Positions 7,623 through 15,561 of a stretch of DNA of 24,868 nt are shown here, one piece after another. Positions within the stretch are counted from its first letter, which is position 1, and the number at the start of each line of letters is the position of its first letter. Below the pieces are notes generated by a model that was not told the DNA's origin, made no database searches, and saw only the letters and a list, made by a program, of their open reading frames with translations. The DNA lies in the NCBI GenBank assembly GCA_964384625.1, contig CAYLNH010000091.1, positions 1 to 24,868 on the forward strand, given 5' to 3'. Position numbers and translations under genes: made by a program. This DNA comes from CAYLNH01 sp964384625. GTDB taxonomy: Bacteria > Verrucomicrobiota > Lentisphaeria > JABSQK01.

Positions 7623-8489
7623 ATGCCCGACTTCGCTGAATGCTCCATCGTGATGCTGGCCCACAATGGCCGCGAGTTTACCGAACACTGCCTCAACAGC
7701 CTGCTCCAGGCGCGGGTGCTGCCGCAGCAGATGATCTTCATCAACAACGGCTCGACCGACGACACCCGGGACCTGCTTGACGCGACGGCCCCGAGGTTCG
7801 TCGAAGCCGGGATCGACTTCATCCACTGGACGAACCCGGAGAACCTCGGCTGTTCCCTGGGCCGCAATCAGGGCTGGGAGAAGGCGACGCAGAAGTACGT
7901 GCTGTTCATGGATAACGACACGGCGGTCTGCACCGGCGACTGGCTGTATCGACTGATCGCCCAGATGGACTGCGACCCGACCCTCGGCGTGCTCGGCCCG
8001 AAACTGATCTACCCGTTCAAGCCGCACACCATTCAGTGCGCCGGCGTCGCCGTGAACCCGATGGGCCGCATTCGATTCCGCGGCCGCGGCTGCGACCGCG
8101 ACGACCCGAAGTACGCCGCCATGACCACCGTGCCCGTGCTGATCAGCGCCTGCTGGATCATGCGCAACGAGTTTCTTCAAACCATCGGCGGCCTCGACGA
8201 GTATTTCCATCCGGTACAATACGAAGACCTCGACTTCTGCATGAGAGTCAACGCGGCCGGCTTCCATTGCGCCTACACCCCCGCCGTCGAGATCTACCAT
8301 TTCGAAGGCAAAACCACCGGTTCCTTCGGCAAGCAGGTCTACTGGCGCAACATCGTCGAGCAATCGATCAAGTTCAAGAAACGCTGGATGCACGTGATCA
8401 AGGACTACCCGCCGGACGATGCCGATTACCGCTGGCTCGACGACAGTGAACTCGGCCTGACGGACGAACTCGATCTCACGATAGAATGA
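7623..8489 (+). CDS. Family 2 (GT-A) glycosyltransferase
   Basis: A 288-aa soluble transferase that would use a nucleotide sugar to extend a glycan, probably at the cytoplasmic face of the membrane. The N-terminus shows the GT2 pattern SIVMLAHNGREFTEHCLNSL, then FINNGSTDDTRDLL (nucleotide binding), the metal-binding D97-N98-D99 in FMDNDTAV, and the downstream acceptor-site acidic pair in YEDLDFCMRV (E201-D202). Its length and motifs match rhamnosyl- or galactosyl-type GT2 proteins (WcaA/RfbF-like). The acceptor is unknown. The stop overlaps a possible start of the tadA reading frame (ATGA at 8486-8489), and no clear Shine-Dalgarno precedes its own ATG. No other polysaccharide genes flank it, so it does not sit in an obvious O-antigen or capsule cluster. 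Confidence 0.9.
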   Translation: MPDFAECSIVMLAHNGREFTEHCLNSLLQARVLPQQMIFINNGSTDDTRDLLDATAPRFVEAGIDFIHWTNPENLGCSLGRNQGWEKATQKYVLFMDNDTAVCTGDWLYRLIAQMDCDPTLGVLGPKLIYPFKPHTIQCAGVAVNPMGRIRFRGRGCDRDDPKYAAMTTVPVLISACWIMRNEFLQTIGGLDEYFHPVQYEDLDFCMRVNAAGFHCAYTPAVEIYHFEGKTTGSFGKQVYWRNIVEQSIKFKKRWMHVIKDYPPDDADYRWLDDSELGLTDELDLTIE

Positions 8490-8593
8490 TACGGAATCCC
8501 GGACCGATCATCTCCATCCGGCAAGACGCAAGATCCGAGGTCGCGGATATCGGCACCGACAGCCCAAACTCGAAACCCGAACCCCATCCCGCC

Positions 8594-9082
8594 ATGCTCA
8601 ACCGAACTGACGAAGACTACATGCGAATGGCGCTGCACGAGGCGCAGCGGGCCTATAACGCTGGCGAAGTCCCGGTCGGCGCGATCATCGTCATCAACGA
8701 CCAGATTGTCGCCAAGGCGCACAACCAGGTGGAGTTGCTCAAGGACGCCACCGCGCATGCGGAAATCCTGGCCATCACCCAAGCATCGGCGATGCTCGGC
8801 GACTGGCGCCTGCAGGAAGCCGCCTTGTACGTTACCAAAGAACCCTGCGCCATGTGCGCCGGCGCCATGGTCAACACCAAACTCGGCCGGCTGATCTTCG
8901 GCGCTGCCGATCCCCGCACGGGCGCGGCCGGCAGCGCTCTGAATATCACCGGCTTCGAAAACATGCTGCACCACGTCGACGTCACCGGTGGTCTGCTCAG
9001 CGACGAATGTCTGGCCCTGCTGCAGGAGTTCTTCCGTGAACGACGGAAGACCGGGGAAGACGATGAAACGGCCAAAGAATGA
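8594..9082 (+). CDS. tadA: tRNA-specific adenosine deaminase TadA
   Basis: A 162-aa zinc-dependent deaminase that converts A34 to inosine in the anticodon of tRNA-Arg(ACG). Zinc ligands and the catalytic Glu are all present: H55-A-E57 in ATAHAEILAI and P84-C85-A-M-C88-AGA. The N-terminus DEDYMRMALHEAQRAYNAGEVPVGA is the standard start of the family, so ATG 8594 is preferred. The same frame is open upstream to ATG 8486, which overlaps the glycosyltransferase stop (ATGA) and would add 36 residues rich in Pro/Ser with no family match. Neither start has a good Shine-Dalgarno, so coupling from 8486 cannot be excluded. The C-terminal tail is charged and ordinary. Confidence 0.95.
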   Translation: MLNRTDEDYMRMALHEAQRAYNAGEVPVGAIIVINDQIVAKAHNQVELLKDATAHAEILAITQASAMLGDWRLQEAALYVTKEPCAMCAGAMVNTKLGRLIFGAADPRTGAAGSALNITGFENMLHHVDVTGGLLSDECLALLQEFFRERRKTGEDDETAKE

Positions 9083-9128
9083 TAAGCTGGAAGAGGCGTG
9101 CCGCATTCAGCCTGTTCCATGATCGGCT

Positions 9129-9156
9129 CCGGCCGGCTGCGGTCGAGGCCGGCCGG
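9129..9156 (+). promoter_or_regulatory. Perfect 9-bp GC hairpin in the tadA-yjbQ intergenic space
   Basis: CCGGCCGGC (9129-9137) pairs with GCCGGCCGG (9148-9156) around a 10-nt loop. AAGGAGG (9165-9171) follows 8 nt later and the ATG of the YjbQ-like gene is at 9178. It could act as a weak terminator after tadA or as a leader structure affecting the next gene. No U-tract follows. Confidence 0.45.
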
Positions 9157-9177
9157 CAGTAAACAAGGAGGCGGCCA

Positions 9178-9600
9178 ATGACAAAATCATACACCTTTGA
9201 GATCGCCTGCAAAGGCTTCTGCGACATCCACGACATCTCCGCCGAAGTCAGCTCCCGGGTCCGCGAAAGCGGCATCAACGACGGCATCGTCTGCGTCTTT
9301 GTTCCCGGCTCAACCGCCGCAATCACGACCATCGAATATGAGCGCGGCGCCGTCAAAGACCTGAAGCGCGCAATCGAACAGCTTGCCCCGGAAGGAGACG
9401 TCTACGCCCATAATGACCGCTGGGGCGACGGCAACGGTTTCGCCCACGTACGCGCGGCAATGTTGGGTCCGAGCTTGAGCGTCCCGCTGAACCGCGGGCA
9501 GATGCTCCTGGGAACCTGGCAGCAGATTATTCTCTGCGACTTCGACAACCGCTCCCGCAATCGCCGGGTCGCCGTGCAGATCGTGGGCGATCAACGCTGA
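9178..9600 (+). CDS. YjbQ / UPF0047 family protein
   Basis: A 140-aa small soluble protein. The family signature is complete: VFVPGSTAAITTIEYE near residue 40-55, HNDRWGDGNGFAHVRAAMLG in the middle, and GTWQQIILCDFDNRSRNR near the end. Members are trimeric, with conserved His/Asp residues around a metal or phosphate site. Some annotations call them 'secondary thiamine-phosphate synthase' from weak complementation activity, so the true reaction remains uncertain. The start is firm because AAGGAGG lies 6 nt before the ATG. It follows tadA by 95 nt across a hairpin, so it may have its own expression level. No thiamine genes are nearby. Confidence 0.9.
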   Translation: MTKSYTFEIACKGFCDIHDISAEVSSRVRESGINDGIVCVFVPGSTAAITTIEYERGAVKDLKRAIEQLAPEGDVYAHNDRWGDGNGFAHVRAAMLGPSLSVPLNRGQMLLGTWQQIILCDFDNRSRNRRVAVQIVGDQR

Positions 9601-9686
9601 TTTTCTGAGCCGCCGCGAGACATGGAAGAAGCGTGCCGTCCCCCTTCCCGGCCGAGCCGCTCACAGGATGTGAACGACGTCGCCGC

Positions 9687-10985
9687 CTACCGCGATGCGC
9701 CAACCGGGGCGTAGAAGTGATCGATCTCCTCACGGGCGATGTCGACCGCCCGGCGGGCTTTTTCGAGATTGCCGTGCATCGTGTAAACATCGCGCACGAC
9801 AAACTGGGTCGGCACCCCCTTCGGCGCCGTCACCTTCAGCGTGCTGCGGATCTCCTCAGCCCAGGCGTCTTCGTTGAGTTCAACGTCGACACTGAGCAGA
9901 TTGGGATCCGGCTTGCGCGAATAGACGACCTCCCGGCCGTCGAGGGCCTCGGCCATATACTCCTGATTCGCCCAGCGGCTGATGGAGACGGCCCGGAGGT
10001 TTGGGAGTTTCGATAACGACGTCTCCCAGATCGGGTCGGCCGGTTCGCAACAGCCCCAGTACACGAAACCATACATGGCCGCCAGTTCCTCGTAATATGG
10101 AAAGCAGAACTCGTGGAACAGGTCCGGCGATACCCCGACCGTCTCCTGACTGTCCATACCAGCCCACATATCCGAAAGCTTCACCTTGCCCGAGGTCGAC
10201 TCACCCTTCGGCAACCGGGTGGTGAAGTTGAAGCAGGTCCCGCAAGTACATTGGTTCTCATTGTTCAGAACAAGCAGTCCTTCGGCTTCGGCCCATTGCG
10301 CCTTCCGTTTGGCGTTGTCCCGCATTAGTCCCATCAGACCATGCAGCGTTTCGGGACAGTCGTACATCGCCATGAAGAAAGTTTCCATGCTCATCAGCCG
10401 CATGAGCCGCTGCGTCAGATGATTGACGCCGTAGACCCCGCTGCGAATGACCACCGGCAGGATATCGCCGAAGGTCTCCTCGAGAAACGCCTTGTATGCC
10501 AAGGTCCCGTCTTTATCGACCGCAAAGGTGGACGGCTTGATCATGTCATAGCCGTCGGTCGCCAGATTCTTGATCGGATGGTCAAAATGATATCCGGTCG
10601 ACACGCCTTCACTGTCTTTGGCGCGTTCGGTCTTGATCTCGATACCGAATTCATCACCGGAAACGTGCCACCCGATATCCAGAGTGTCCGGGCAGACATG
10701 GTCGTCATTCAGGATCTCGTGATGCCGGATGTGCCGCAGGAAGCCCCCTTCCAGGCGCCGGCCCAGCGGCGTCTCGCAATGAAGGAGGTCCCTGGGCATG
10801 AAGTCACGGTCGAAAGTCCAGCTCTCAATGGCAAACGGCGGCCGGGCTCCAGGCACACAGTCATTGACGTCGCGCCACAGCGCTTGGCGCTCCGCCATAA
10901 CGGGCAGCGCCGCGATCTCGGCCTGCTGTTGCGCCAGTGTCCGAAGATACTTGACCTCTTCATTCGGCAACGTGTATGCATCCAT
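9687..10985 (-). CDS. Uroporphyrinogen decarboxylase-like protein (URO-D/methyltransferase superfamily, non-heme context)
   Basis: A protein of about 432 aa resembling the large URO-D-like families expanded in Lentisphaerota and gut anaerobes rather than HemE itself. Recognisable segments are an N-terminal helical region, a central barrel with SMETFFMAMYDCPETLHGLMGLM, a Cys-containing stretch NENQCTCGTC, and FCFPYYEELAAMYGFVYWGCCEP, the GCCEP element typical of this subfamily. There is no heme gene nearby; instead a cupin-AraC regulator is divergent, as is usual for substrate-responsive catabolic loci. Related enzymes are corrinoid methyltransferases (MtaA/CmuA) or O-demethylation partners, so a methyl-transfer role is possible but not shown. 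The first codons are GTG (10988) then ATG (10985). The ATG is preferred because GGAG lies 8 nt upstream of it. Confidence 0.75.
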   Translation of the reverse strand: MDAYTLPNEEVKYLRTLAQQQAEIAALPVMAERQALWRDVNDCVPGARPPFAIESWTFDRDFMPRDLLHCETPLGRRLEGGFLRHIRHHEILNDDHVCPDTLDIGWHVSGDEFGIEIKTERAKDSEGVSTGYHFDHPIKNLATDGYDMIKPSTFAVDKDGTLAYKAFLEETFGDILPVVIRSGVYGVNHLTQRLMRLMSMETFFMAMYDCPETLHGLMGLMRDNAKRKAQWAEAEGLLVLNNENQCTCGTCFNFTTRLPKGESTSGKVKLSDMWAGMDSQETVGVSPDLFHEFCFPYYEELAAMYGFVYWGCCEPADPIWETSLSKLPNLRAVSISRWANQEYMAEALDGREVVYSRKPDPNLLSVDVELNEDAWAEEIRSTLKVTAPKGVPTQFVVRDVYTMHGNLEKARRAVDIAREEIDHFYAPVGASR

Positions 10986-11024
10986 CACGGGTTCTCCAAA
11001 AACAATATTGCTCTACATTCCGTC

Positions 11025-11063
11025 TTGCATTTATCAATATCAGCTTTATCAGGTGGGATGCAA
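11025..11063. promoter_or_regulatory. Inverted repeat TTGCAT-N27-ATGCAA in the divergent URO-D-like/AraC control region
   Basis: TTGCAT (11025-11030) and ATGCAA (11058-11063) are perfect inverted arms 27 bp apart, in the middle of a 113-bp AT-richer intergenic region between two divergent genes. Between them ATCA recurs in TATCAATATCAGCTTTATCA. The arms also supply weak -35-like elements in both directions (on the plus strand TTGCAT with TATCAG 16 nt on). It is a plausible binding region for the adjacent AraC-family protein; this is inference from position. Confidence 0.45.
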
Positions 11064-11098
11064 CCAGACAATCTTGCCAATAAGCCAAGGATATTGCT

Positions 11099-11908
11099 AT
11101 GAAAATCGGCCCTGCAGTGCGCCTTACCCGGACGTGCCCGCAACTGCCGCAAGCGGCGCAGTTGGGGGTGTGGTGCAGCCTGGTCGGCCATTGGGCCACC
11201 GCGGCCCACGGGCTCGACAGCCGGGTTCTGCACGAATCGGTGCTGCTTTACTGCGTTGCGGGCGGCGGCTGGTTCTCCCAGGGCGGCGTAAAGCATGACG
11301 TGCACCCCGGCGATCTTTTCTGCTGTCTCGAAGGCGAAGACCACGGCTACGGCTGTGATCGCGGGGGCTGGGAGATCCACTGGGTGCACTTCGGCGGGAC
11401 GCAGTCGGTCCCCCTCCTGGCCCAGGCCGGGTTTACCGCCGCCGACCCGATTCACGCCGTCGGACGGGATACGCCGCTGATCGCCGCGTTCAACCGGCTA
11501 CTGGATTGTCTGGGCCGGAACAATCCCACCGCGGCCTGGGATGCCTCCGGCCATCTGTACTGGCTGTTGCTGACTCTGATCAAATCCCGCGTCCGCACCG
11601 GCCGGGACCTGACCGCTCTGATACCTGACGATTGTGAGTGTCTGGACGACCTGGTGGCGCAGTCCGGCTACTCGAAGTATCACTACTGCCGTTTGTTCAA
11701 GCAGCAAACGGGCCGGTCCCCCTGGCAGTACATTACCGAACGCAAGCTCGAACGCGCCCGCGAACTCCTGTTGGCCACCCAGCTGTCCGTCAAGGAAGTC
11801 GCCTGTCAGCTGGGCTTCAACACGCCCGACTACTTCTCCCGGCTCTTCGCCCGACACACCGGCGTCACGCCGTCGGAATACCGTGGAACCCGGAGTCGCC
11901 CGCGGTAA
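11099..11908 (+). CDS. AraC-family transcriptional regulator with cupin sensor domain
   Basis: A 269-aa DNA-binding regulator. The N-terminal half is a cupin-type ligand domain (HESVLLYCVAGGGWFSQGG, DVHPGDLFCCLEGEDHGYG). The C-terminal half from about residue 181 has two helix-turn-helix motifs: LDDLVAQSGYSKYHYCRLFK and VKEVACQLGFNTPDYFSRLF, ending with the HTGVTPSEYRG signature. Such proteins usually bind a sugar or other small molecule and activate a neighbouring catabolic gene, so the divergent URO-D-like gene is the natural target. AAGGA precedes the ATG by about 8 nt. The ligand cannot be predicted. Autoregulation through the shared intergenic inverted repeat is plausible. Confidence 0.93.
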   Translation: MKIGPAVRLTRTCPQLPQAAQLGVWCSLVGHWATAAHGLDSRVLHESVLLYCVAGGGWFSQGGVKHDVHPGDLFCCLEGEDHGYGCDRGGWEIHWVHFGGTQSVPLLAQAGFTAADPIHAVGRDTPLIAAFNRLLDCLGRNNPTAAWDASGHLYWLLLTLIKSRVRTGRDLTALIPDDCECLDDLVAQSGYSKYHYCRLFKQQTGRSPWQYITERKLERARELLLATQLSVKEVACQLGFNTPDYFSRLFARHTGVTPSEYRGTRSRPR

Positions 11909-12152
11909 GGGCTGCCGCGATCAAAACGGGATGGCAGGTTCCATCCGGGCGCACATCGACCGCAGACGGACTGCGGGCAGAAGACCGCTTCGCGGCGGCC
12001 GGGAAGATCGCTGCTTGCGGCTCCAGAGTCGAATGGCGCCTACTCAAAGGCGTATGGGATGTGCTGATTCGCGGTTCATCGTTGGAGTTGCCGAAGGCGG
12101 CAGGACGTCCAGCCCATAACGTCCGTAAGTGAGTGCCGGTCCGGTCCAGCGT
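11909..12152. other. Intergenic region between converging AraC and STAS-like genes
   Basis: No gene is recognised. A plus-strand frame stays open across it but its translation resembles no family and continues out of frame from the AraC gene. A short hairpin (GGATGG 11929-11934, CCATCC 11941-11946) sits 20 nt after the AraC stop and may help end transcription. Confidence 0.45.
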
Positions 12153-12545
12153 CTAACGGAGGACACTGTCTTCGACGCCCAGCCAGGTCAGTGCGGTCGA
12201 GACCTCGTTGAAAACGATGATATTCTCGGTCTCGGCAACCAGCTCCTCGTAGTACCGCGCCTTTTCATAGTTCTCGGCGCCGTTGATGACGATGGCAACG
12301 CGTTCCGACCCGAATGCCTCCGGGCTTTCACGCAGTCGTTCGGCCATGACCTGCAGGGCTTCCTGCGAGATGTCGGAGCCGACAGCCTTCGTTGCATCAA
12401 ACAACTCACAGTTATTGCCGTGATCAATCCGCTCGTCCTCGCCCAGAGCCTGTTGGTACTCCAACAACTCCGCCGGCGTGATGGCACCGGAGGCGACAAC
12501 ATGAATAAACCGCCCACGGTTCTTGACTGAATACGAAATCGGCAT
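12153..12545 (-). CDS. Small STAS/SpoIIAA-like domain protein
   Basis: A 130-aa cytosolic protein beginning MPISYSVKNRGRFIHVVASG. The pattern of an initial beta hairpin (IHVVASGAITPAELLEYQQAL), a strand-helix with NNCELFDATKAVG, a long helix (QEALQVMAERLRE), then RVAIVINGAENYEKARYYEEL resembles SpoIIAA-like/STAS proteins of unknown function that are often annotated as hypothetical. The frame is open much farther upstream, but ATG 12545 is chosen because the protein fold starts there, an AAAGGG-type Shine-Dalgarno precedes it, and a good promoter lies between 12595 and 12622. It could interact with a partner protein or membrane lipid, but nothing in the neighbourhood identifies one. Confidence 0.65.
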   Translation of the reverse strand: MPISYSVKNRGRFIHVVASGAITPAELLEYQQALGEDERIDHGNNCELFDATKAVGSDISQEALQVMAERLRESPEAFGSERVAIVINGAENYEKARYYEELVAETENIIVFNEVSTALTWLGVEDSVLR

Positions 12546-12594
12546 CTCAACCAACCCTTTCCCTGAATTGTCCAGCCCTTGCGCCCTTGTTCCT

Positions 12595-12622
12595 GTTATA
12601 GCAAATCTCCCGGGAATTGCAA
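12595..12622 (-). promoter_or_regulatory. Candidate sigma70-type promoter for the STAS-like gene
   Basis: On the minus strand TTGCAA (12622-12617) and TATAAC (12600-12595) are separated by 16 nt, with five of six -10 positions matching the consensus. The start codon is about 50 nt downstream. It lies in an AT-richer patch between two divergent genes. Confidence 0.5.
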
Positions 12623-12637
12623 GACCAACGGCGATCG

Positions 12638-12665
12638 TTGCGATTCGGGGCAGGCGTGATATGGT
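12638..12665 (+). promoter_or_regulatory. Candidate promoter for the nitroreductase gene
   Basis: TTGCGA (12638-12643) and TATGGT (12660-12665) are 16 nt apart on the plus strand, 40 nt ahead of the ATG at 12706. Both boxes match the consensus only moderately. It is arranged back to back with the STAS-like gene promoter. Confidence 0.35.
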
Positions 12666-12705
12666 GCACAAACACGCCATGACACGCAACCTGAGGAGAC
12701 CCACG

Positions 12706-13260
12706 ATGTTCGCCGATCTCGCCCGCAAGGCCCGCAGCACCCGCCGTTTCGACCAGCAGCAGCCCATTCCCGAAGCAGATCTCCGGCAACTGGTGGACGT
12801 CGCACGCATCGCTTCTTGCGGCGGCAACCAGCAGCCGCTGCGCTATCGAATTGTCAGCCCTGCTGAAGAATGCGCCGCCGTCTTTCCGCATATCGCCTGG
12901 GCCGGCGCCCTGAAGGACTGGGACGGACCGGCGGACGGCGAACAGCCGACCGGTTACATCACGATTGTGTCGGAAGGCAATCACGCGATGGATGTGGGAA
13001 TCGCCGCCCAGAGCATTCAGCTTGCCGCTGCTGAAATGGGCTATGCCTGCTGCATGCTGGGCGCAATCCGGCGGCCGAAGATCGCCGCCGTCCTGAACAT
13101 CCCCCACCCTTACACCATCGATCTGCTGCTGGCTCTCGGCCGGCCGGCCGAAACCATTGTGCTCGAGGACGTGCCCGCCGGCAGCGACCTGAAATACTAC
13201 CGTGACACCGACGACGTGCATCACGTGCCGAAGCTCGATTTGGCTTCGGTCATCATCTAA
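12706..13260 (+). CDS. Nitroreductase-family flavoprotein
   Basis: A 184-aa FMN-dependent oxidoreductase of the compact nitroreductase type. It begins FADLARKARSTRRFDQQQPI, in which the Arg-Arg-Phe segment contacts the FMN phosphate, followed by IASCGGNQQPLRYRIV, an internal DVGIAAQSIQLAAAEMGYACCMLG helix region, and a C-terminal LALGRPAE. These match the family in order. The substrate range is broad and unpredictable (quinones, nitro compounds, or flavin reduction). The start at 12706 is supported by GAGGAG (12693-12698) 7 nt upstream; the longer open frame to 12523 has no support. The stop is only 15 nt before the TTG start of the next gene, so it may be co-transcribed with the membrane cassette. 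Confidence 0.92.
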   Translation: MFADLARKARSTRRFDQQQPIPEADLRQLVDVARIASCGGNQQPLRYRIVSPAEECAAVFPHIAWAGALKDWDGPADGEQPTGYITIVSEGNHAMDVGIAAQSIQLAAAEMGYACCMLGAIRRPKIAAVLNIPHPYTIDLLLALGRPAETIVLEDVPAGSDLKYYRDTDDVHHVPKLDLASVII

Positions 13261-13275
13261 CAGCAGGCTTCCGCC

Positions 13276-15561
13276 TTGCGCACGGCAATCCGCAGTTTTC
13301 TCACCGCCGGGCTGATGCTGCTGCTGTTGCCCTTACTGGGGGTTCTGGCCAGCGGCCGTGACGTCCGGGTCTATCTCGAGTTCCCGCCCGTCACGCGGCA
13401 TGTCGAGCAGGCCGGGTTTTCCTGGGTTCTGTTTGTGCTGATGGTGCTGGTACAGATCGGGGTGTACGGCTTCTTTGTCTGGGCCCTGCGACGTGCGGCC
13501 CGCACCTCCGCGGCGCGGGTGTCGCCGGTGGGCAGTTTTCCGTGGTGGGGCTGGGCCGGTCTGGGTCTCGGCCTGGCCGCCTGGGTCCTGGCGTGGACCC
13601 GGTTTGCCTGGTTTGCACCGCTCCAGCGGCATACGTTCTTCCCGCTCTGGTTCGCCTATATCCTGGTCGTCAATGCCGTCTGCAGGTATCTGCGCGGCAC
13701 CTGCCCGATGACCGCCAAGCCGTGGTTTTATGCCGCCCTCTTCCCGGCCAGTGCGTTCTTCTGGTGGTTCTTCGAATACCTCAACCGGTTTGTCCAGAAC
13801 TGGTACTACGTCGGCATCGGCGAGTATTCAACGGCAGAATACATCCTGCTCGGGTCGCTGTCGTTTTCGACGGTGCTGCCGGCAGTCCTGGCAACCGTGG
13901 AACTGCTCAAAGCCTTCCCGCTGTTGAACGATGGCCTGGCCCGACTGCCCCGCGTCCGCCTGCCGCGGCCGCGGCTGCTGGGCTGGCTCGCGTTGCCCGG
14001 CGCCGGTGTCGGCCTGGCGCTGATCGGCGTGCTGCCCAACATCATGTATCCGCTGCTGTGGCTCTCACCACTGATCATCATCGTCGGCATCCAGTTGATC
14101 ACCGGGTCCGCCAACCTTCTGACGCCGCTGCGCGACGGCGACTGGCGCGGCCTCATGATTCCCGCTCTGGCGGCGTTGATCTGTGGCTTCTTCTGGGAGA
14201 TGTGGAATGTCTTCAGCCTGGCCCAATGGGAGTACGCCGTGCCGTTCGTACATCGCTTCGAGGTGTTCCGCATGCCGATCCTCGGCTATGCCGGCTACCT
14301 GCCTTTCGGACTTGAATGCATGGTGCTGATCGATGTACTGCGCCGCGCCCGACTCGAAGCCGCACCGACAGCGCCGCCTGACTCGACGCCCCCCTGGTAC
14401 CGGCGTCTTCTGCGGCTTGCAGCTGCCGCCGCAGTTTTCCTCGTGATCACCCGCGTCATACCGTTGTGGTGGTGCGGTCGCCCCGCCCGCGACCTGTACG
14501 AAGGCAAGACAGCCCCCCAACTCGCACTGGCCAACGGCCTCGAGAACTGGACCACGACCGACCTGGATCGAACGGCATTCGCCACCGGCAGCGCCCGCTT
14601 CGATGGCGAATGGCTCTTCGGCACGTATACGATGACCGCTATGGGCCTTGGTCAGGTCGCCTTGGCTCAGCCGGAACTGCGCGACACGCTGCAACCCGGA
14701 ATGCTGCAATGCCTGCGATCTGTTCTCAAACCCAGAACCCGAGCGTTCGACCGGACCGCCTGGGGCAACGACCCGATTACATCGCTGGATGACCTCGACA
14801 GCCACCACGCCGCCTTCCTCGGCTACTACAACCTTGCCCTCAGTCTGTATTGCTATGTCTTCCAGCCGCCGGCCGATGACCAGATGCGCCAACTGAATGA
14901 ACGGATCACCGCGGCGCTTGCCCACCGCCTGGAGCAAAGCAAACTGCTTATGCTGCAGACCTACCCCGACGAAGTTTATCCCGTCGATAACAGCGCAGTC
15001 ATCGCGTCCATCGGTTTGCACACCCGTGCCGGAGGCCGGGACTGCCGCGGTCTGGTCCGCCGCTGGTCGGCGAACTGCCGCAGGATGTACGTTGACCCGA
15101 GAACCGGTCTGCTGATCCAGGCCGTACATCCGCTCAACGGCGAAGCCATCGACGCACCGCGCGGCTCCGGCACGGCTCTGGCCGTCTATTTCCTGTATTT
15201 TGCCGATCCCGAATTGTCGAAGGACCTCTTTGGTGCGCTGCAGCGCGAGTTGTTCGGCACCGTTAACGGTTTCGGGGCCGTCCGCGAGTATCCGGCGGGT
15301 CACAACGGCAGCGGCGACATCGACTCCGGCCCGATCGTATTCGGCTACGGCGCTTCTGCTACCGGCTTCACGATCGCCGGCTGCCGCCTCCACGGCGATT
15401 TTCAAAACTTTCGAAAACTCTACGCCACCGCCCACCTCTGGGGCGCCCCAGTGACCCGCGACAAACGCACCAACTGGGTCAGCGGCGGGCCGATCGGCGA
15501 TGCCATCCTGTTTGCCATGCTGACCGCCCCCCGCCAACCACTGGAGCCGCTGGTGCGATGA
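13276..15561 (+). CDS. Large membrane protein: ~11 TM helices plus C-terminal alpha/alpha-barrel-like domain
   Basis: A 761-aa protein in two parts. Residues 1 to about 400 hold roughly eleven hydrophobic helices, including FSWVLFVLMVLVQIGVYGFF and IMYPLLWLSPLIIIVG, with Trp/Phe-rich segments such as FFWWFFEYLNRF. The remaining 360 residues are soluble, helix-rich and contain spaced aromatic and Asp patterns (FLGYYNLALSLYCYVF, PDEVYPVDNSAVIASIG, GSGTALAVYFLYF, GSGDIDSGPIVFGYGASATG). They look like an (alpha/alpha)6-barrel and faintly recall linalool dehydratase/isomerase-type domains. The only start before the first helix is TTG 13276, with a poor Shine-Dalgarno. The stop overlaps the next gene (ATGA 15558-15561). 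It might be a membrane-linked enzyme acting on a lipid or glycan. I do not know its function. Confidence 0.75.
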   Translation: MRTAIRSFLTAGLMLLLLPLLGVLASGRDVRVYLEFPPVTRHVEQAGFSWVLFVLMVLVQIGVYGFFVWALRRAARTSAARVSPVGSFPWWGWAGLGLGLAAWVLAWTRFAWFAPLQRHTFFPLWFAYILVVNAVCRYLRGTCPMTAKPWFYAALFPASAFFWWFFEYLNRFVQNWYYVGIGEYSTAEYILLGSLSFSTVLPAVLATVELLKAFPLLNDGLARLPRVRLPRPRLLGWLALPGAGVGLALIGVLPNIMYPLLWLSPLIIIVGIQLITGSANLLTPLRDGDWRGLMIPALAALICGFFWEMWNVFSLAQWEYAVPFVHRFEVFRMPILGYAGYLPFGLECMVLIDVLRRARLEAAPTAPPDSTPPWYRRLLRLAAAAAVFLVITRVIPLWWCGRPARDLYEGKTAPQLALANGLENWTTTDLDRTAFATGSARFDGEWLFGTYTMTAMGLGQVALAQPELRDTLQPGMLQCLRSVLKPRTRAFDRTAWGNDPITSLDDLDSHHAAFLGYYNLALSLYCYVFQPPADDQMRQLNERITAALAHRLEQSKLLMLQTYPDEVYPVDNSAVIASIGLHTRAGGRDCRGLVRRWSANCRRMYVDPRTGLLIQAVHPLNGEAIDAPRGSGTALAVYFLYFADPELSKDLFGALQRELFGTVNGFGAVREYPAGHNGSGDIDSGPIVFGYGASATGFTIAGCRLHGDFQNFRKLYATAHLWGAPVTRDKRTNWVSGGPIGDAILFAMLTAPRQPLEPLVR

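Noticed and set aside
7515..8393. 292-aa minus-strand open frame
   Set aside because: It is antisense to the GT2 gene, whose DxD and acceptor motifs are clear.
11634..12132. Plus-strand frames continuing beyond the AraC gene
   Set aside because: They overlap the AraC helix-turn-helix coding region in the wrong frame and resemble no protein family; the part beyond 11908 is treated as intergenic.
14065..15537. 490-aa minus-strand open frame
   Set aside because: It is antisense to the membrane/barrel protein, lacks a fold-like pattern and is explained by GC-rich codon bias.
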